64,000 bases of DNA from Voacanga thouarsii (GCA_026120185.1 JANUWF010001942.1:2728001-2792000), one strand, 5' to 3'; counted from the stretch's first letter, positions 49,740 through 61,823 are shown. Numbers and translations are program-made. Notes: generated by a model from the letters alone, not told the origin.

Positions 49740-51650
49740 ATGCTATTCAAATGATATGTAAATTATCATGCTAAAAAAAATGTAAATAATAATTTTCATG
49801 CTATATGAATGTATTATCAAAAAAATATTAAATAGACTATTCAAATGATATGTAACTTTTATGTTAAAAAAAATATGTAAATTTTCAAGCTAAAAAAATA
49901 TGTAAATAATAATTTTTATGCTATTCGAATGTATTTTAAAAAAATACATAAAAAGATATTCAAATGATGTGTAAATTTTCATGCTAAAAAAAATGTAAAT
50001 AATAATTTTCATGCTATATGAATGTATTTTAAAAAAATATTAAATAGACTATTCAAATGATATGTAAATTTTTACGCTAAAAAAATATATAAATTTTCAT
50101 GCTAAAAAAATATGTAAATAATAATTTTCATGCTCTACGAATGTATTTTAAAAAAAAATATTAAATAGACTATTCAAATGATATGTAAATTTTTACGCTA
50201 AAAAAAATATCTAAATTTTCATGCTAAAAAAAATGTAAATAATAATTTTCATGCTATACGAATGTATTTTAAAAAAAATATTAAATAGACTATTCAAATG
50301 ATATGTAAATTTTTACGCTAAAAAAAATATATAAATTTTCATGCTAAAAAAATATGTAAATAATAATTTTCATGCTATACGAATGTATTTTTAAAAAAAA
50401 TTAAATAGACTATTCAAATGATATGTAAATTTTACGCTAAAAAAAATATATAAATTTTCATACTAAAAAAATATGTAAATAATAATTTTCATGCTATACG
50501 AATGTATTTTAAAAAAAATATTAAATAGACTATTCAAATGATATGTAAATTTTTACGCTAAAAAAAAAATATAAATTTTCATGCTAAAAAAAATGTAAAT
50601 AATAATTTTCATGCTATACGAATGTATTTTAAAAAAAATATATTAAATAGACTATTCAAATGATATGTAAATTTTTACGCTAAAAAAAATATATAAATTT
50701 TCATGCTAAAAAAAAATGTAAATAATAATTTTCATGCTATACGAATGTATTTTAAAAAAATTATTAAATAGACTATTCAAATGATATGTAAATTTTTACG
50801 CTAAAAAAAATATATAAATTTTCATGCTAAAAAAATGTAAATAATAATTTTCATGCTATACGAATGTATTTTAAAAAAAATATTAAATATACTATTCAAA
50901 TGATATGTAAATTTTTACGCAAAAAAAAATATTAATTTTCATGCTAAGAAAAATGTAAATAATAATTTTCATGCTATACGAATGTATTTTTTAAAAAATA
51001 TATTAAATAGACTATTCAAATGATATGTAAATTTTTACACTAAAAAAATATATAAATTTTCATGCTAAAAAAATTATGTAAATAATAATTTTCATGCTAT
51101 ACGAATGTATTTTAAAAAAAATATTAAATAGACTATTCAAATGATATGTAAATTTTTACGCTAAAAAATATATATAAATTTTCATGCTAAAAAAATGTAA
51201 ATAATAATTTTCATATTATACGAATGTATTTTAAAAAAATTATTAAATAGACTATTCAAATGATATGTAAATTTTTATGCTAAAAAATATATATAAATTT
51301 TCATGCTAAAAAAAATATGTAAATAATAATTTTCATGCTATACGAATATATTTAAATAAAATATTAAATACACAATTCAAATGATATGTAAATTTTCATG
51401 CTAAAAAATATGTATATAATATTTTTCATGCTATACGAATGTATTTAAAAAAATATAAAATAGACCATTCAAATGATATGTAAATTTTTATGCTAAAAAA
51501 AATATGTAAATTTTCATGCTAAAAAAGATGTAAATAATAATTTCCATACTATACGAATATATTTTTTAAAAAATATTAAATAGACTATTCAAATGATATG
51601 TAAATTTTCATGCTAAAAAAATATGTAAATAATACACAGTCTATAGACGT
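49740..51650. repeat. AT-rich tandem array, about 16-17 units of roughly 120 bp, in the MULE
   Basis: The phrase ACTATTCAAATGATATGTAA recurs about every 120 bp (near 49838, 50047, 50168, 50289, 50409, 50529, 50651, 50772, 50889, 51011, 51131, 51250 and onward). Each unit also has TTTTCATGCTATACGAATGT and two related sub-blocks containing ATGCTAAAAAA. Units in the middle are almost identical; outer units are more diverged or shorter. The array lies directly upstream of the transposase gene on its strand. Confidence 0.93.
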
Positions 51651-51658
51651 TTTAAATA

Positions 51659-52072
51659 TTTACACAGTCTATACACAGTCTACAATCTATGTAAATATTT
51701 ACAAAGTATAATTAAAATTACAGTCTATACACGTTTTAAATAATTAAATTAAATAGCTAATTCAGCTATACAATTTAATTATAAATACATAATTCAACAT
51801 ATATCACATCATCATAAAAAAATAAGTCACACAAGAATTTAACAAATAATATCTTTATTATAACATTTACACAGTCTATACACAGTCTACAGTCTATGTA
51901 AATATTTACAAAGTATAATTAAAATACACAGTCCATACACGTTTTAAACAATTAAATTAAAAAACAAATTCAGCTATACAATTTAATTATAAATACATAA
52001 TTCAACATATATCACATTATCATAAAAAAATAAGTCACACAAGAATTTAACAAATAATATCTTTATTATAAT
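51659..52072. repeat. 207-bp tandem duplication in the MULE right arm
   Basis: TTTACACAGTCTATACACAG begins at 51659 and again at 51866. Both copies end in AATAATATCTTTATTATAA with few differences. The 290 bp to its right (52080-52380) contain short ORFs on both strands with no recognisable domain. Confidence 0.88.
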
Positions 52073-52389
52073 ATTTAAAGAAGAAAAACCTGTAAAATAA
52101 TATATGTCAATGTATACGTGCTCCCGCAAATACTTTTTCTGGCTTCCTCTCGTGCAAAATTTCTTCACACTCGCCCGCAGCAAAATTTTCACCGGTGCCA
52201 ACGAAATGGAAAAAATAGAAGCAGAGAATAGAGAGGAATTAGAAGAACAAATGAAGAAGAATGGATATGCGGCTTTGTGTATATGTATATATATAGGCGA
52301 AAGATTGGAGGTTCTGTGTGCATGTGAATTTCGGTCAAAGATTGAGGAAGAAACGGTCGCAAATTCACGTGCTAAAAGCTGAAGACCTC

Positions 52390-52490
52390 GCTGACAACCG
52401 GGCTGAAAAGCTGAAGACCTCGCGTTTCGGAAACGCGAGGTCTTCAGCTTTTTTAGCCCGGTTGTCAGCGGCCCATGTGGCCGCTGACAA
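52390..52490. repeat. large hairpin and second palindrome next to the right MULE terminus
   Basis: Bases 52390-52469 form an inverted repeat with roughly 40-bp arms centred on the palindrome at 52418-52440. Overlapping it, 52462-52490 has 12-bp arms (TTGTCAGCGGCC / GGCCGCTGACAA) around CATGT. The strong GC content contrasts with the AT-rich interior. Confidence 0.85.
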
Positions 52491-52530
52491 AGGGCAACCT
52501 CGAGTTTCCGAAACGCGAGGAACCGGTGCA

Positions 52531-52635
52531 CCTCGTGTTTCGGAAACGCGAGGTACCCCCTCTGCGCCGTGCCCACGAAATCCCCCCCCATTAATGCGTG
52601 GAAAATGGGTTTTGACCCATTCTGGTCAAAAACCC
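52531..52635 (-). repeat. right terminal inverted repeat of the MULE
   Basis: Inverse of 42593-42697, ending CATTCTGGTCAAAAACCC before the target duplication. It contains the palindrome variant at 52531-52553 at its inner end, mirroring the left side. Confidence 0.92.
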
Positions 52636-52644
52636 GACTTTCCA

Positions 52645-53325
52645 AGAGTCATGGAAATTATACCAAAGTTGTTCTTCAATGACAAAGCACACACAATAGG
52701 GTTAACTACGTGGATGAAAGTGCATGTGCTGTGTCGGTGTTGATGTGGGACACAAATTGCCAAGTAACAATCATGGAAACACATGCACTAATTTCATGCT
52801 TCAAAAAAAAAAAAAATTGCAAAGGATGCTTGGAGAAGGTCAATAAAAAAAAGGACTTAAACAAAAAAGAGAAAGCTCATTCAAGATTTACCGAAGGTCG
52901 AAGAAGATGGCCACTGAAGGATTAAAGGATGTGGAAGTTTTATTAGATGTTAATGAAATCTTCCGAATTTGTGAGGAACAATTGTTGAAGATTGAAGCCT
53001 TTTTATAGGCACTATGGGATGTCTCAATTAAATCCTAAAAGAATTCTAATTCTTGGTTAAAAGGTTTTAATTGGGATTTAAATTTAAATCCAAGAAATTT
53101 GATTGATGAATTCAAGAAATATGATTCCTCCTCAAAATTAGTTTCAAATCTATTCATTAATTTCTTTTAGAATAGAAAAAGAATTCTATTTTATTAAGGA
53201 GTTGAAAAAGGCTTTTATATTAATTTCTAATTATATTGGAAAATTAATGTTTTAAAATACTTCAAGCCTTGTTTCCAAATTCTTTTGACAAAATATTTTT
53301 CCTCAAGTCTTGAAGTGAGGAAATT
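52645..53325 (+). other. rest of the 3' internal region of element A
   Basis: AT-rich sequence between the MULE and the 3' LTR. No coding motif. Purine-rich GAAGTGAGGAAA just before the LTR is a likely polypurine primer. Confidence 0.6.
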
Positions 53326-54178
53326 TGTAGATAAAGAATTTTGGGATAAAATATATTTTATGCAATCAAGATTAAAAGAAAATTACATATTTTAGTCTTG
53401 ATTAATTAGAATTAATCCATGAATAAATATAATTATTCTTATATTAATATAGTTGGGCCATCATTAAAAGTCCATTAAATCTAATGGATTATGAAATTGA
53501 ACTATTAAAATTGGGCTATTGTTAAATGTCAATTTCACATTAAATCCAACATATTATGGGTTAAATGGAATTGGGTTAGGCTCGAAAATTGGACTTTTTA
53601 AGAATCTCATAACCAAAATATAATGTGCACTAAATGAAATTGGGTTAAAACATAAATTGAGCCCAAGTCATCTTAAGTCCAAGTCCATTAGAGTTTGTTA
53701 GGAGGTTTCTTCAAAATCCCACATCGGCTGTTTATGCTAAAATCAAGGGATTTTTGATCTATAAATAGGGTCTTCCAACAAAGGTTCAAGGCACCCCTGG
53801 ATCCTCAAGCTTCAACAAACAAGAGGCATCTCAAGTTTCAACAAGCTCAAGCATTCAAACTTCAACAAATTCAAGGTTCAGAATCATCATCAATCAAGGT
53901 TCATAATCTTCATTAAATTTTAAAGCGTTCATCTTGCTCTGCATCAAACAAGTCTCGAAGGCTTGGCAATCAAGTGTTCGTCATCAAATTCCATTCGATC
54001 TAAGATCAAACGCTTCAGCCCTCGAATCTATGCTTTTAAAAAGAGAAGAATCAGAGGGTTTATCCTACAATTTAGGATTTCTTCGGAGATTTGTAACCAC
54101 TTTTTATATTTACTAAATATTTTTTAATATTTTACATTTTTCTTGTTTTATTTGTAGATTTGAAATTTGTGGTCTATA
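53326..54178 (+). repeat. 3' LTR of element A
   Basis: Starts TGTAGATAAAGAATT and has TATAAATAGGG near 53760, like the 5' copy. Its end has decayed from CTACA to CTATA. It also keeps TTCTTCAAAATCCCACATCGG, which is absent from the 5' LTR. Confidence 0.88.
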
Positions 54179-54183
54179 TATAT

Positions 54184-55482
54184 ATATGCAGTCAATATCC
54201 ATTGTGAATACGTAAATTATGTGATAAAACACGTTCAATGTGAGGGTTGGTTGGTGGATAATCAACAAGTAGGGGAAACTTAGGAATTTTGCGGCTCAAA
54301 GTGGTTTAACATTTGGTGTTGATTTATACTTTCCTTTTTGATTTATGGAAAGGTTATAAAATTTTAATTTTCTAGTAGTTTGCAAGTTCGCTAGACTATG
54401 TAAACTCTATCAATTATTAGCCCAAGAAACTCATACATTATTTACAAGCTCAAAATCAAAACTTTTTTTTCCCTATTTTTTAATCTGAATTTTATATGCT
54501 TTATACTATTGGTGGTGAATGGAATGGCTCCACTGCTACCTTGACCTGCTCAATTAACGATTTGATCAATTGAGCTGAAAAACAAAAACAACATAATTTC
54601 CATTGCTAGTGGCAGAAAGTACCAACTCCAGCTACCCTACAATAGAAAAACTGTCACTGATCCACAGGGATATAAATCTATCACTGATTTGAGACAAACT
54701 TTTCAATCCCTAGGCTCTCTATGCAATGGAAAATTCTGTTGCTAATTGATGACAGTGTATCGACAGGATTTTTTGATCACTAAAATTGAACTTTTTTGTT
54801 GCCAAAAAAAAAAAGTGTTTTCAAAAAAATAAAAAAAATAAAAAATTAGCTCGTTGTACACATTCTAACTACCTGAACAATACAAAGTTTAAAAAAAAAA
54901 TCAAATTGAATCAAAAAAATGTCATAAAAAATGAGATTCATAAATATATGAAATTAAGACCTTAATTCATAATACAACCAACATCTATAACAAGTGTGAC
55001 AATGTCAATGGCTTCCAAGTACACCAATATGAGATATCTCATGGACATCTACCATTGTGCTATCATCTCTAGTATTTGCTAGTGGGTCTGCTCTAAAATA
55101 TAACAAGTGGGTCTACCATTGTGCTACCATTTGTGCCTCCCTTCTTAATGCCCCCAATTGCATTGGCCATAATACTAACATACTTGATGTCCAAGGCCTC
55201 AACACCTTCAGCAATGGAAATTAAGGTGGTCTGAGATTCAGCCTTTTTCACTAGCAACTGAACTCGCTACTAAGAATTGAAATTATATATTTAAACCAAT
55301 AATTGTTACTTGTTATATATTTATGTAGTGTATAATATGTAATAAAAAAAACAAAAAAAAAAGTACCCCAAATCTATTGATGATATAGCATGCCTCACTC
55401 ATGCAATTTGACATATCGATTAAGTTTATGTGGGGCTACATCATCTTGCATTTCAATCTATATAAGATTTTGATATATGTAT
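54184..55482. other. intergenic spacer right of element A, no gene seen
   Basis: AT-rich sequence that would originally have been continuous with 19107 and lower. It contains A-rich tracts (54800-54910) and one weakly gene-like stretch near 55010-55260 without a frame. Nothing is assigned. Confidence 0.5.
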
Positions 55483-56360
55483 TGTTAAGGTAATTGCAAA
55501 TTCCTTGACAATGGAAAGATTTGAGTAATTTTAAAAGTTTCATAATTGGTAATGTTTGAGAAAAAAATATTACAATTATATTAGAAAAGTAAATTTAGGA
55601 GAATATTGTGGAATATATTTATGGGATTATGCTGTGAGGATTTGGAATCATTATGGGATTAAACTACAAAGATATGGAAGATCTTGATGCGCATTTTTTA
55701 ATTAGTATTCTAATTTAACAAGGAGACAAAGTGCTCTATTACAACATCTATAAAAGCCTAAGGAACTATGACATAAAAAACAAGAAGAAAGATACGAAGA
55801 GAGTTACTCAAGAAAAGGGATTGTGCTATATTAAGTAATTTTTATGATATATTCTGTGATGTTTTGAAGCATACTATTTATCTGTGTTATAGTTTTGATC
55901 GTTGATGTATGCTTCATGATTCAAGTTGTTAGCGCATCTTCAACATATCGTTAGGGATTGCTTGAATTTACCTTGATTGTTGCAAACACCTTTCTAATGG
56001 AAAAGTTTAAAGTGTCCAAAAAAGTGCCACCATATTAAAGTAACATGGATTGAGGAGTTCAATCAAGGAGTTAGGTCTATCAATGACCTTTGGAGTTTAA
56101 CACGGAACATTAGTGCAATGCTCTATTATAGTTTATTAGGAATCACTGAATGACAAAAACAAGTACATTCTTATAACTTTTGTTAAAGTTTAGTGGATTT
56201 TTTCACTAGAACAGGCCCCACAAACATAGGCTAGATAAAGTCGAATTATATTACCAATTTGTTATGTATTGAACATTTTATTACTGACTATCAAATTGGC
56301 GTAACATAAACAAAGAAAAAATTAATAATAACACAATGGATTGACAAACCAAATCACACA
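55483..56360 (+). mobile_element. possible old Copia LTR remnant
   Basis: Begins TGTTAAGG, ends CACACA, has TATAAAAGCC near 55750, and is followed two bases later by TGGTATTAGAG (56363-56373), a Copia-type tRNA-Met primer site. A further 260 bp (to 56632) could be the start of its internal region. No second LTR or clear gag was seen. Confidence 0.4.
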
Positions 56361-56637
56361 ACTGGTATTAGAGTAGTTCACTATGTTGTAGCTACTATTG
56401 ATTTAGTTGGTGAGAACTTGAGAGTTGGTTTGGAACAACTTGTCTAGAATAGTTGAGGAAGGAGGTTTTGTGGATGACTCCCACTATTGAAGGGTACAAA
56501 TTATGCTTACTAAAAGGCCATGATGAATATCTTCATCAAAATTCTTGGTAATGCTACCAGGCAAGCTATTGTATAAGGATAGGAACCCCTAATAGTTGCA
56601 AGCACAAGCATTGGAGAAGAAGAATTGAAGCTGTTAG

Positions 56638-56767
56638 TGTAACACCCCTACCATAAAGCATAGTAAAAACATATAATAGAATTGGGGGCCCGTCCAATTG
56701 CCCAGATAATGGGTCTTTATAAACATCAGAGTAATAAATAAACTCATCAAAAGCCACATAAAAGCTT

Positions 56768-56810
<43 letters not shown>

Positions 56811-59800
56811 GCCCAAAAGTGAGTACAACTCAAAGTAATGTTTACAACTCAAAACATAATACTGTCGTTAATACTGTTGAGTCCTAATTTCAAACCTAGA
56901 GAAAGTCAAGCAAAGATAGGTTTGAGTAAAATCACTCAGTAAGTCCCGGGTGTGCAAGTGTTTTCTCAAAAAAAAAAAAAAAAAAAAAGAGAGAAGGTAA
57001 TCTCTTAAATGTTTTCTCACTTTGATACACAATAGAAACTTTTTTGCATTTTCTGCTAAAAATAATTCTACAACTTAGTAGTAAGACTTTTGCTTAAAAG
57101 CCATTCAAAACTTCAGGCATATGTTGAGAAAACGAATTTTTTATTGAAAGCATCACCCTACCGTCCGAGCATAGTTGGAAAATTGGATTTCGTTTATCAT
57201 TCGTGCCCCATTTTCAGAAATACAGGCACTTTTCTCAATAGAAGGTCGGCCTGTGTACAAAGCCCATAAGGCTTCATCTTCGACATCATAGTTTTATTGT
57301 GCTACCAATTAGCACTCAACCATCATTGTCGAAGTAGTAAGTGAAAAATTAGAATCTTTTACTTACCGCCATAAGTCCAGGGACCCTAATCCTGACGTCA
57401 ATCTCCATCGAGATAGCAAGGAGATGAACATAATAGGTGTCCCCGCCCAGCACCAGTGAACAACTTGGAATCATATGCCCGTAGGCATAAGGCAATTGCC
57501 AAGCACTAAATGGCTGGCCAGGACGGCTAATCTTAATGTCCTATTTCTCCATTTGGAATAAGATAACCTCTAGAACTAGTTAGGTTCCTTGGGGTCATCT
57601 ATCTCTAATGTGAGCTAGTATAGTGATCAAAGCCCTTACTGAGTACTCAATATCTTCACTGGTTCACAAGACCAGTCCAATACCACTGGTTCACAAGACT
57701 AGTTAAATACCCTATTTCTCAAGAAAATATTAATAAAACATTTTTTCGAGGCCAAAATATCGATTTCCAAAATTTGAATTCCATATCCCAGAAAATTTTC
57801 CTCTAAAACCATAGCGTAGAAAGATAAGAAGTCCTTCCCACATTATAAAATCATTCCATAAGGGTATTTATGTAAATTATGAAAATTTAGGTAAACCTAA
57901 GTCCAAAGGAATTTCATTTCAACCAATCCAGAATTCTAAATTCAAAAAGGAAATTAAATTCATGGATTTCAAAATTTATTGTGCCGAGTACTTTAGAATA
58001 ATTTATGGTTCAATAAAGCAAGAAATCATAATTCTACATGCCTTATTATAAAACATGGAATAAGACATACTTGTGTGAGTAAAATATTCATATACTGCAC
58101 ATGACTCATAAAACCAGTCATTTCCATGTTTACTTGATTATAAAATATTTGTCGTACAAAGAATCTAATATTTTTTGTGAAAATATTCCATTTTCTGAAA
58201 TTTAGCCACTTCATGACTCAAAACAACCCAAGCTTTGGTTAGAAGACCTAAAAGTTTTATCATTCATCTTTTCATATTTTAGGAAAAATAATCACTATTG
58301 AATAGTATTTAAAACTATAAGGCTCCATTTTCCCGTTTAAATTGTAGTGTGAAATAGAGTTTTGCTCGTTCAGGAAAACTATAAGTATGATTAGAAAAAC
58401 CAAAGTTGGTTCAGGAAACCATTAAGGTTCATCGACCCTTTTCTTCTTTATTTGGAAAATTAAGCATTAAGGTTAAATATTCCTAAGTAAGAAAATTCAT
58501 ATTTCTTATTAATTCTAGTATGGAATGACTTCATTTCTTTCTCAGAGACAAAAAACACTATACTTTGTTCAGAGATACCAAAAGGATCTTTAATGCATTT
58601 CCTTTACGAAATAAAGAAATTCACTAGCATTTACGAGAAAACATTTTACGAGGACTCACCTTATGTAGTCTAATACACAATTAGGTAGAGGATCCTTAAT
58701 CTCATCCCAAAATCCTTAAAGTAAACAACCTACATACATAATAAATCAATACGTCCTTTGTAATCTAGGATTCTCAACTAAATAAATATAGCTATCTATA
58801 TTATTAAGGAATACATTAAATTCCTTATTTCCTTTCTATTTCATTTCATTCTAGAAATGAAACATACTTCTTGAAATAATTCTATTTCATACTTCTTTCT
58901 CATCATAAGATAACAGGATCTTTATATGCCATTTCAATTCTTCATCAACTCATCAAATCATATAAACAACTCAAGAGTCTGTTTCCATCCAAATAAAATT
59001 CTGCCTTTTGTTTTTCTTGATATATTTTCTTGTTTTAATCATAACTTCCAATCTACACATCCAAATTTATTCAACTTGGTATCAAAATACTCGTAGAACC
59101 TTAACTTTAATTTTATCAACTTCAATTCCATAATTTCGTAACCATTACAAAATTACTGAAGGTGAGGCTGCCCCGTATTTTCTTGGTTTATTCATTATTT
59201 TCCACTAAACAAATTATTTCTTTATTCCTTGTTCACCATAGCACATGAATAACACTTAATTCGATCCATTTCCTCTCTTAACATCCTTTAATTAACTAAT
59301 TTTCAGTCGTAGTACAACTAGAAATTTCATGTTTGTATCACAATAAAACTGGCAACCTTGAACATAGTATATATCCTTGTCATTTTCTCAACTTCTATCT
59401 CAAGAAAAATATGCATCCTCAATTAAATCATTAAGACATCTTCAATACACCTTCAATCACCATACACAATGGAACCAACAAGCTAATAACCTATCTGCCA
59501 CAAAGCATAAGTCCAAAATTAGCTTTTACACAAAAATTTCACTAATTATTCTCCATAGTTTATGCATAATACCATGAGAAATTCATACCAAAATAATTCC
59601 CATAACTTACTTTACATCTTTAACTCAAAAAGGTAAGTTTTTTACCTTTTCAAACTGATTTTGAAGTTGAAATTGTCCAAACTTCTTTTCCCCCTTTTTT
59701 CTTTCTCATGAAAATATTTTCTCTCTATTTTCTATTTTCCCCTTATTTTCTCTCATTTTCTTCCTCTTCCTTTTTTCTTCTTTTTCTTTTGTTTTGCTAT

Positions 59801-60407
59801 TGAAAAATCGACTGCCCAACCTCCTTGGCCACCGTCTTCCTTTGCCATTTATAGAGACATTTTGATTCTAATCACCAAGCTTCACTAATGAACTATTAAA
59901 CGCTTAATGACTTGGTGAATTCGCATTGGTCCACATGGTGCTTAGGTGTCCACTTAGGTGGCATGAAATGATGACTAAGCTTCCAAGTAACCAATGGCAT
60001 CTCAACACTTGTCTTACAAGTGACACCTAGCTTTCTTCAACCAATTAAATTACAACACTTGTTTTCTTTTGACCAAAACCTTTTTAATTCTTCAAGAAAA
60101 CATTTTATTCTTTCAAAAACACCTATAATGAAGTCATTATTCACCCGAATCACGAAAATTTTTTATTTGACCAATGCAATCTATGTGTTAAATTGAACAT
60201 GATGGTGCATCTCAAAATTTTCAAATTCTTGTTCAGTTTTCCGTAATTCGCGGTCAAAATTTCAACAGTAACCTTAAAAAATTTTATTGCACTAAAACCT
60301 TCATTTCATTACCCTAATCATTTCTTGTCTTGAGTTTACATGCAAATTCTCACTCGGTACAAAATAGTCGCAATTTAAAATAAAATAAAATAACGTGGGA
60401 TATCATA
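56638..60407 (-). repeat. 3' LTR of element E
   Basis: On the minus strand it starts TATGATATCCCACG (decayed from TGTAATATCCC) and ends TAGGGGTGTTACA. It is homologous to solo LTR B, including the terminal region with TTTATTACTCTG, AAAGACCC and a TA tract. It has no coding content. Confidence 0.85.
56772..56805. repeat. (TA)n microsatellite in LTR E
   Basis: About 16 TA units at the position equivalent to the TA tract of LTR B (37056-37098). Confidence 0.88.
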
Positions 60408-60420
60408 ATCTCTCCTCCTT
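60408..60420 (-). other. polypurine tract of element E
   Basis: AAGGAGGAGAGAT on the minus strand, immediately before the LTR start. This primes plus-strand DNA synthesis and fixes the LTR boundary. Confidence 0.75.
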
Positions 60421-60429
60421 GATAATTTC

Positions 60430-61818
60430 ATTCTTGAAATTGCGTTTATTCCTCAAATTACTCTGGTATCTTCGTCGTATATCTATTTCTGTCTCTCATG
60501 TTGCGTCTTGCACTGGGTGATAATTCCAAAGTACTTTTACAAATAGAATTCTCTTATGCCTTAACTCCTTCTCAGCATACTCCAAAATTTTAATGGGTCT
60601 TTCCTCATAACTTAAATATGAAGTCACTTCAATTGGTTCTTCATTCACTACATGTTCAGGGTAAGCTATGTATTTCTGAAGTTGAGAGATATATAATACA
60701 ACATGGATTCCTCCTAATTCTGCAGGCAAATTTAATAAGTACACCACTTTTTTGATCTTTTCCACTCTTGGAAATGGTCCAATGTAGTGGGGAGCTAACT
60801 TCTTTTGTGACTTATTACCCAAGTAATGCGTCGGTGTCAATTTAAAAAATACTTGTTCTCCTTCCATAAATTCCAAGTCTTTTCTGCATTGATTTGCATG
60901 ACTTTTTTTGCCTATTTTGGGCAGTTTCCAATCTTGCCTTGATTAATTCTACTAATCGCCTTGTTTCTTCTAAATCCAAGGCATCTTGGGTATTCTATTT
61001 CCTTCCCAAAATTTCCCAATACAACGGTGACTGACATTTTCTTCCATCCAAAGCTTCAAAGGGACTATACTAATTATTGATCGGTAACTATTATTGTATG
61101 CAAACTTTGCATATGCTAGATTATCGTTCCACTTCATTCCAAAATCTAATTCACATACCTGCACATATCCTTCAAAATTTGAATTACTCTTTTGACTATC
61201 TGTTGGTTTGTGAGTGTGCCATGGTGCTAAACTTCAACTACGTTCCATAGAGTTGTTGCAATTTATTCTAGAATCTTGAAGTGAATCTTAAGTCACAATT
61301 AGAGACAATACTAGAAGGCATTCTGTGTAGTCTGATCACTTCGTCTAGGTAAATCTTACTTAGTTTCTCCAGAGAGTCCTGTTGGTTTATAGGGATAAAA
61401 TGGGTAGATTTGGTCAATCGGTCTACTACAACCCATATAGTGTCTCTTTGCCCTATTGTTAACGATAAACTCGTTACAAAATCTATAGTGATTTCATCCC
61501 ATTTCCATGAGGGTACCAACAATGGTTGCAATAATCCTCCAGGTCATTGTTGATTCGCTTTCACTTGTTGGCATATAAGATATCAAGCTACAACTTAAGT
61601 AATATCCTTTTTCATTCCAATCCACCAATAATGTTGTTTCAAATCATGGTACATCTGAACGCCTCCTGGGTGAATCGTATACTTATTCCGATGTGCCTCA
61701 GCCAAAATATCTTGTTTCATAGAAGCCTACTTTGGAATATAATATCGACCTCGAAATCTAAGACTTCCAATGTCATCCACCTAGAAATCACTCCCTTTCT
61801 TATTCACTTCCTTCTCAA
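60430..61818 (-). pseudogene. element E integrase with chromodomain-like C-terminus (broken)
   Basis: Zinc-finger region near 61560-61690 (HPGGVQMYHDLKQHYWWIG and YLICQQVKANQQ), catalytic core (WKWDEITIDFVTSLS, WVVVDRLTKSTHFIPI, SIVSNCDLRFTSRF), a break near 61170-61268, then LAYAKFAYNNSY, EGEQVFFKLTPTHYLG, KLAPHYIGPFPRVEKI and the chromodomain-like LRHKRILFVKVLWNYHPVQDAT. The following codon is TGA (60496-60498) where relatives have Trp. In the core, SDRDPRF has become SNCDLRF. Several frame changes confirm decay. Confidence 0.85.
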
Positions 61819-61823
61819 CTATT

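Larger units (their letters stand above)
42593..52635 (-). mobile_element. Mutator-like DNA transposon (MULE) with transposase and PMD gene, inserted in element A
   Basis: Bounded by 105-bp terminal inverted repeats (42593-42697 and 52531-52635, about 94% identical) and flanked by a 9-bp target duplication GACTTTCTA (42584-42592) / GACTTTCCA (52636-52644), the length typical of Mutator elements. Total 10,043 bp. Both genes lie on the minus strand: transposase (49451-46660), then a MAIN-like PMD gene (46439-44160). The long right subterminal region holds tandem repeats. Both genes are broken, but the termini are well preserved, so trans-mobilisation is conceivable. Confidence 0.92.
19148..54178 (+). 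mobile_element. Ty3/gypsy LTR retrotransposon A (Tat/Ogre-like), carrying nested insertions
   Basis: LTRs at 19148-19961 and 53326-54178 flank gag, protease, reverse transcriptase remnant, two RNase H regions and integrase, in gypsy order on the plus strand, followed by a long 3' region with an antisense PMD gene. Two insertions interrupt it: B (24407-37200) and a MULE (42593-52635). Without them and their duplicated target sites the element is about 12.2 kb, which suits the large Tat/Ogre-like gypsy group. A Ty3-type RNase H followed by a second plant/archaeal-type RNase H is diagnostic of the Tat lineage. The coding region has many stops, so the copy is dead. Confidence 0.88.

Noticed and set aside
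49740..51650. CRISPR-like array
   Set aside because: There are no constant short repeats with unique spacers; whole units of about 120 bp repeat in tandem, in a plant transposon.
52104..52382. ORFs on both strands near the right MULE end (to 52645 on minus, to 52743 on plus)
   Set aside because: They read through the hairpin and terminal repeat, and no domain was recognised. A 5' untranslated exon of the transposase is possible but not supported.
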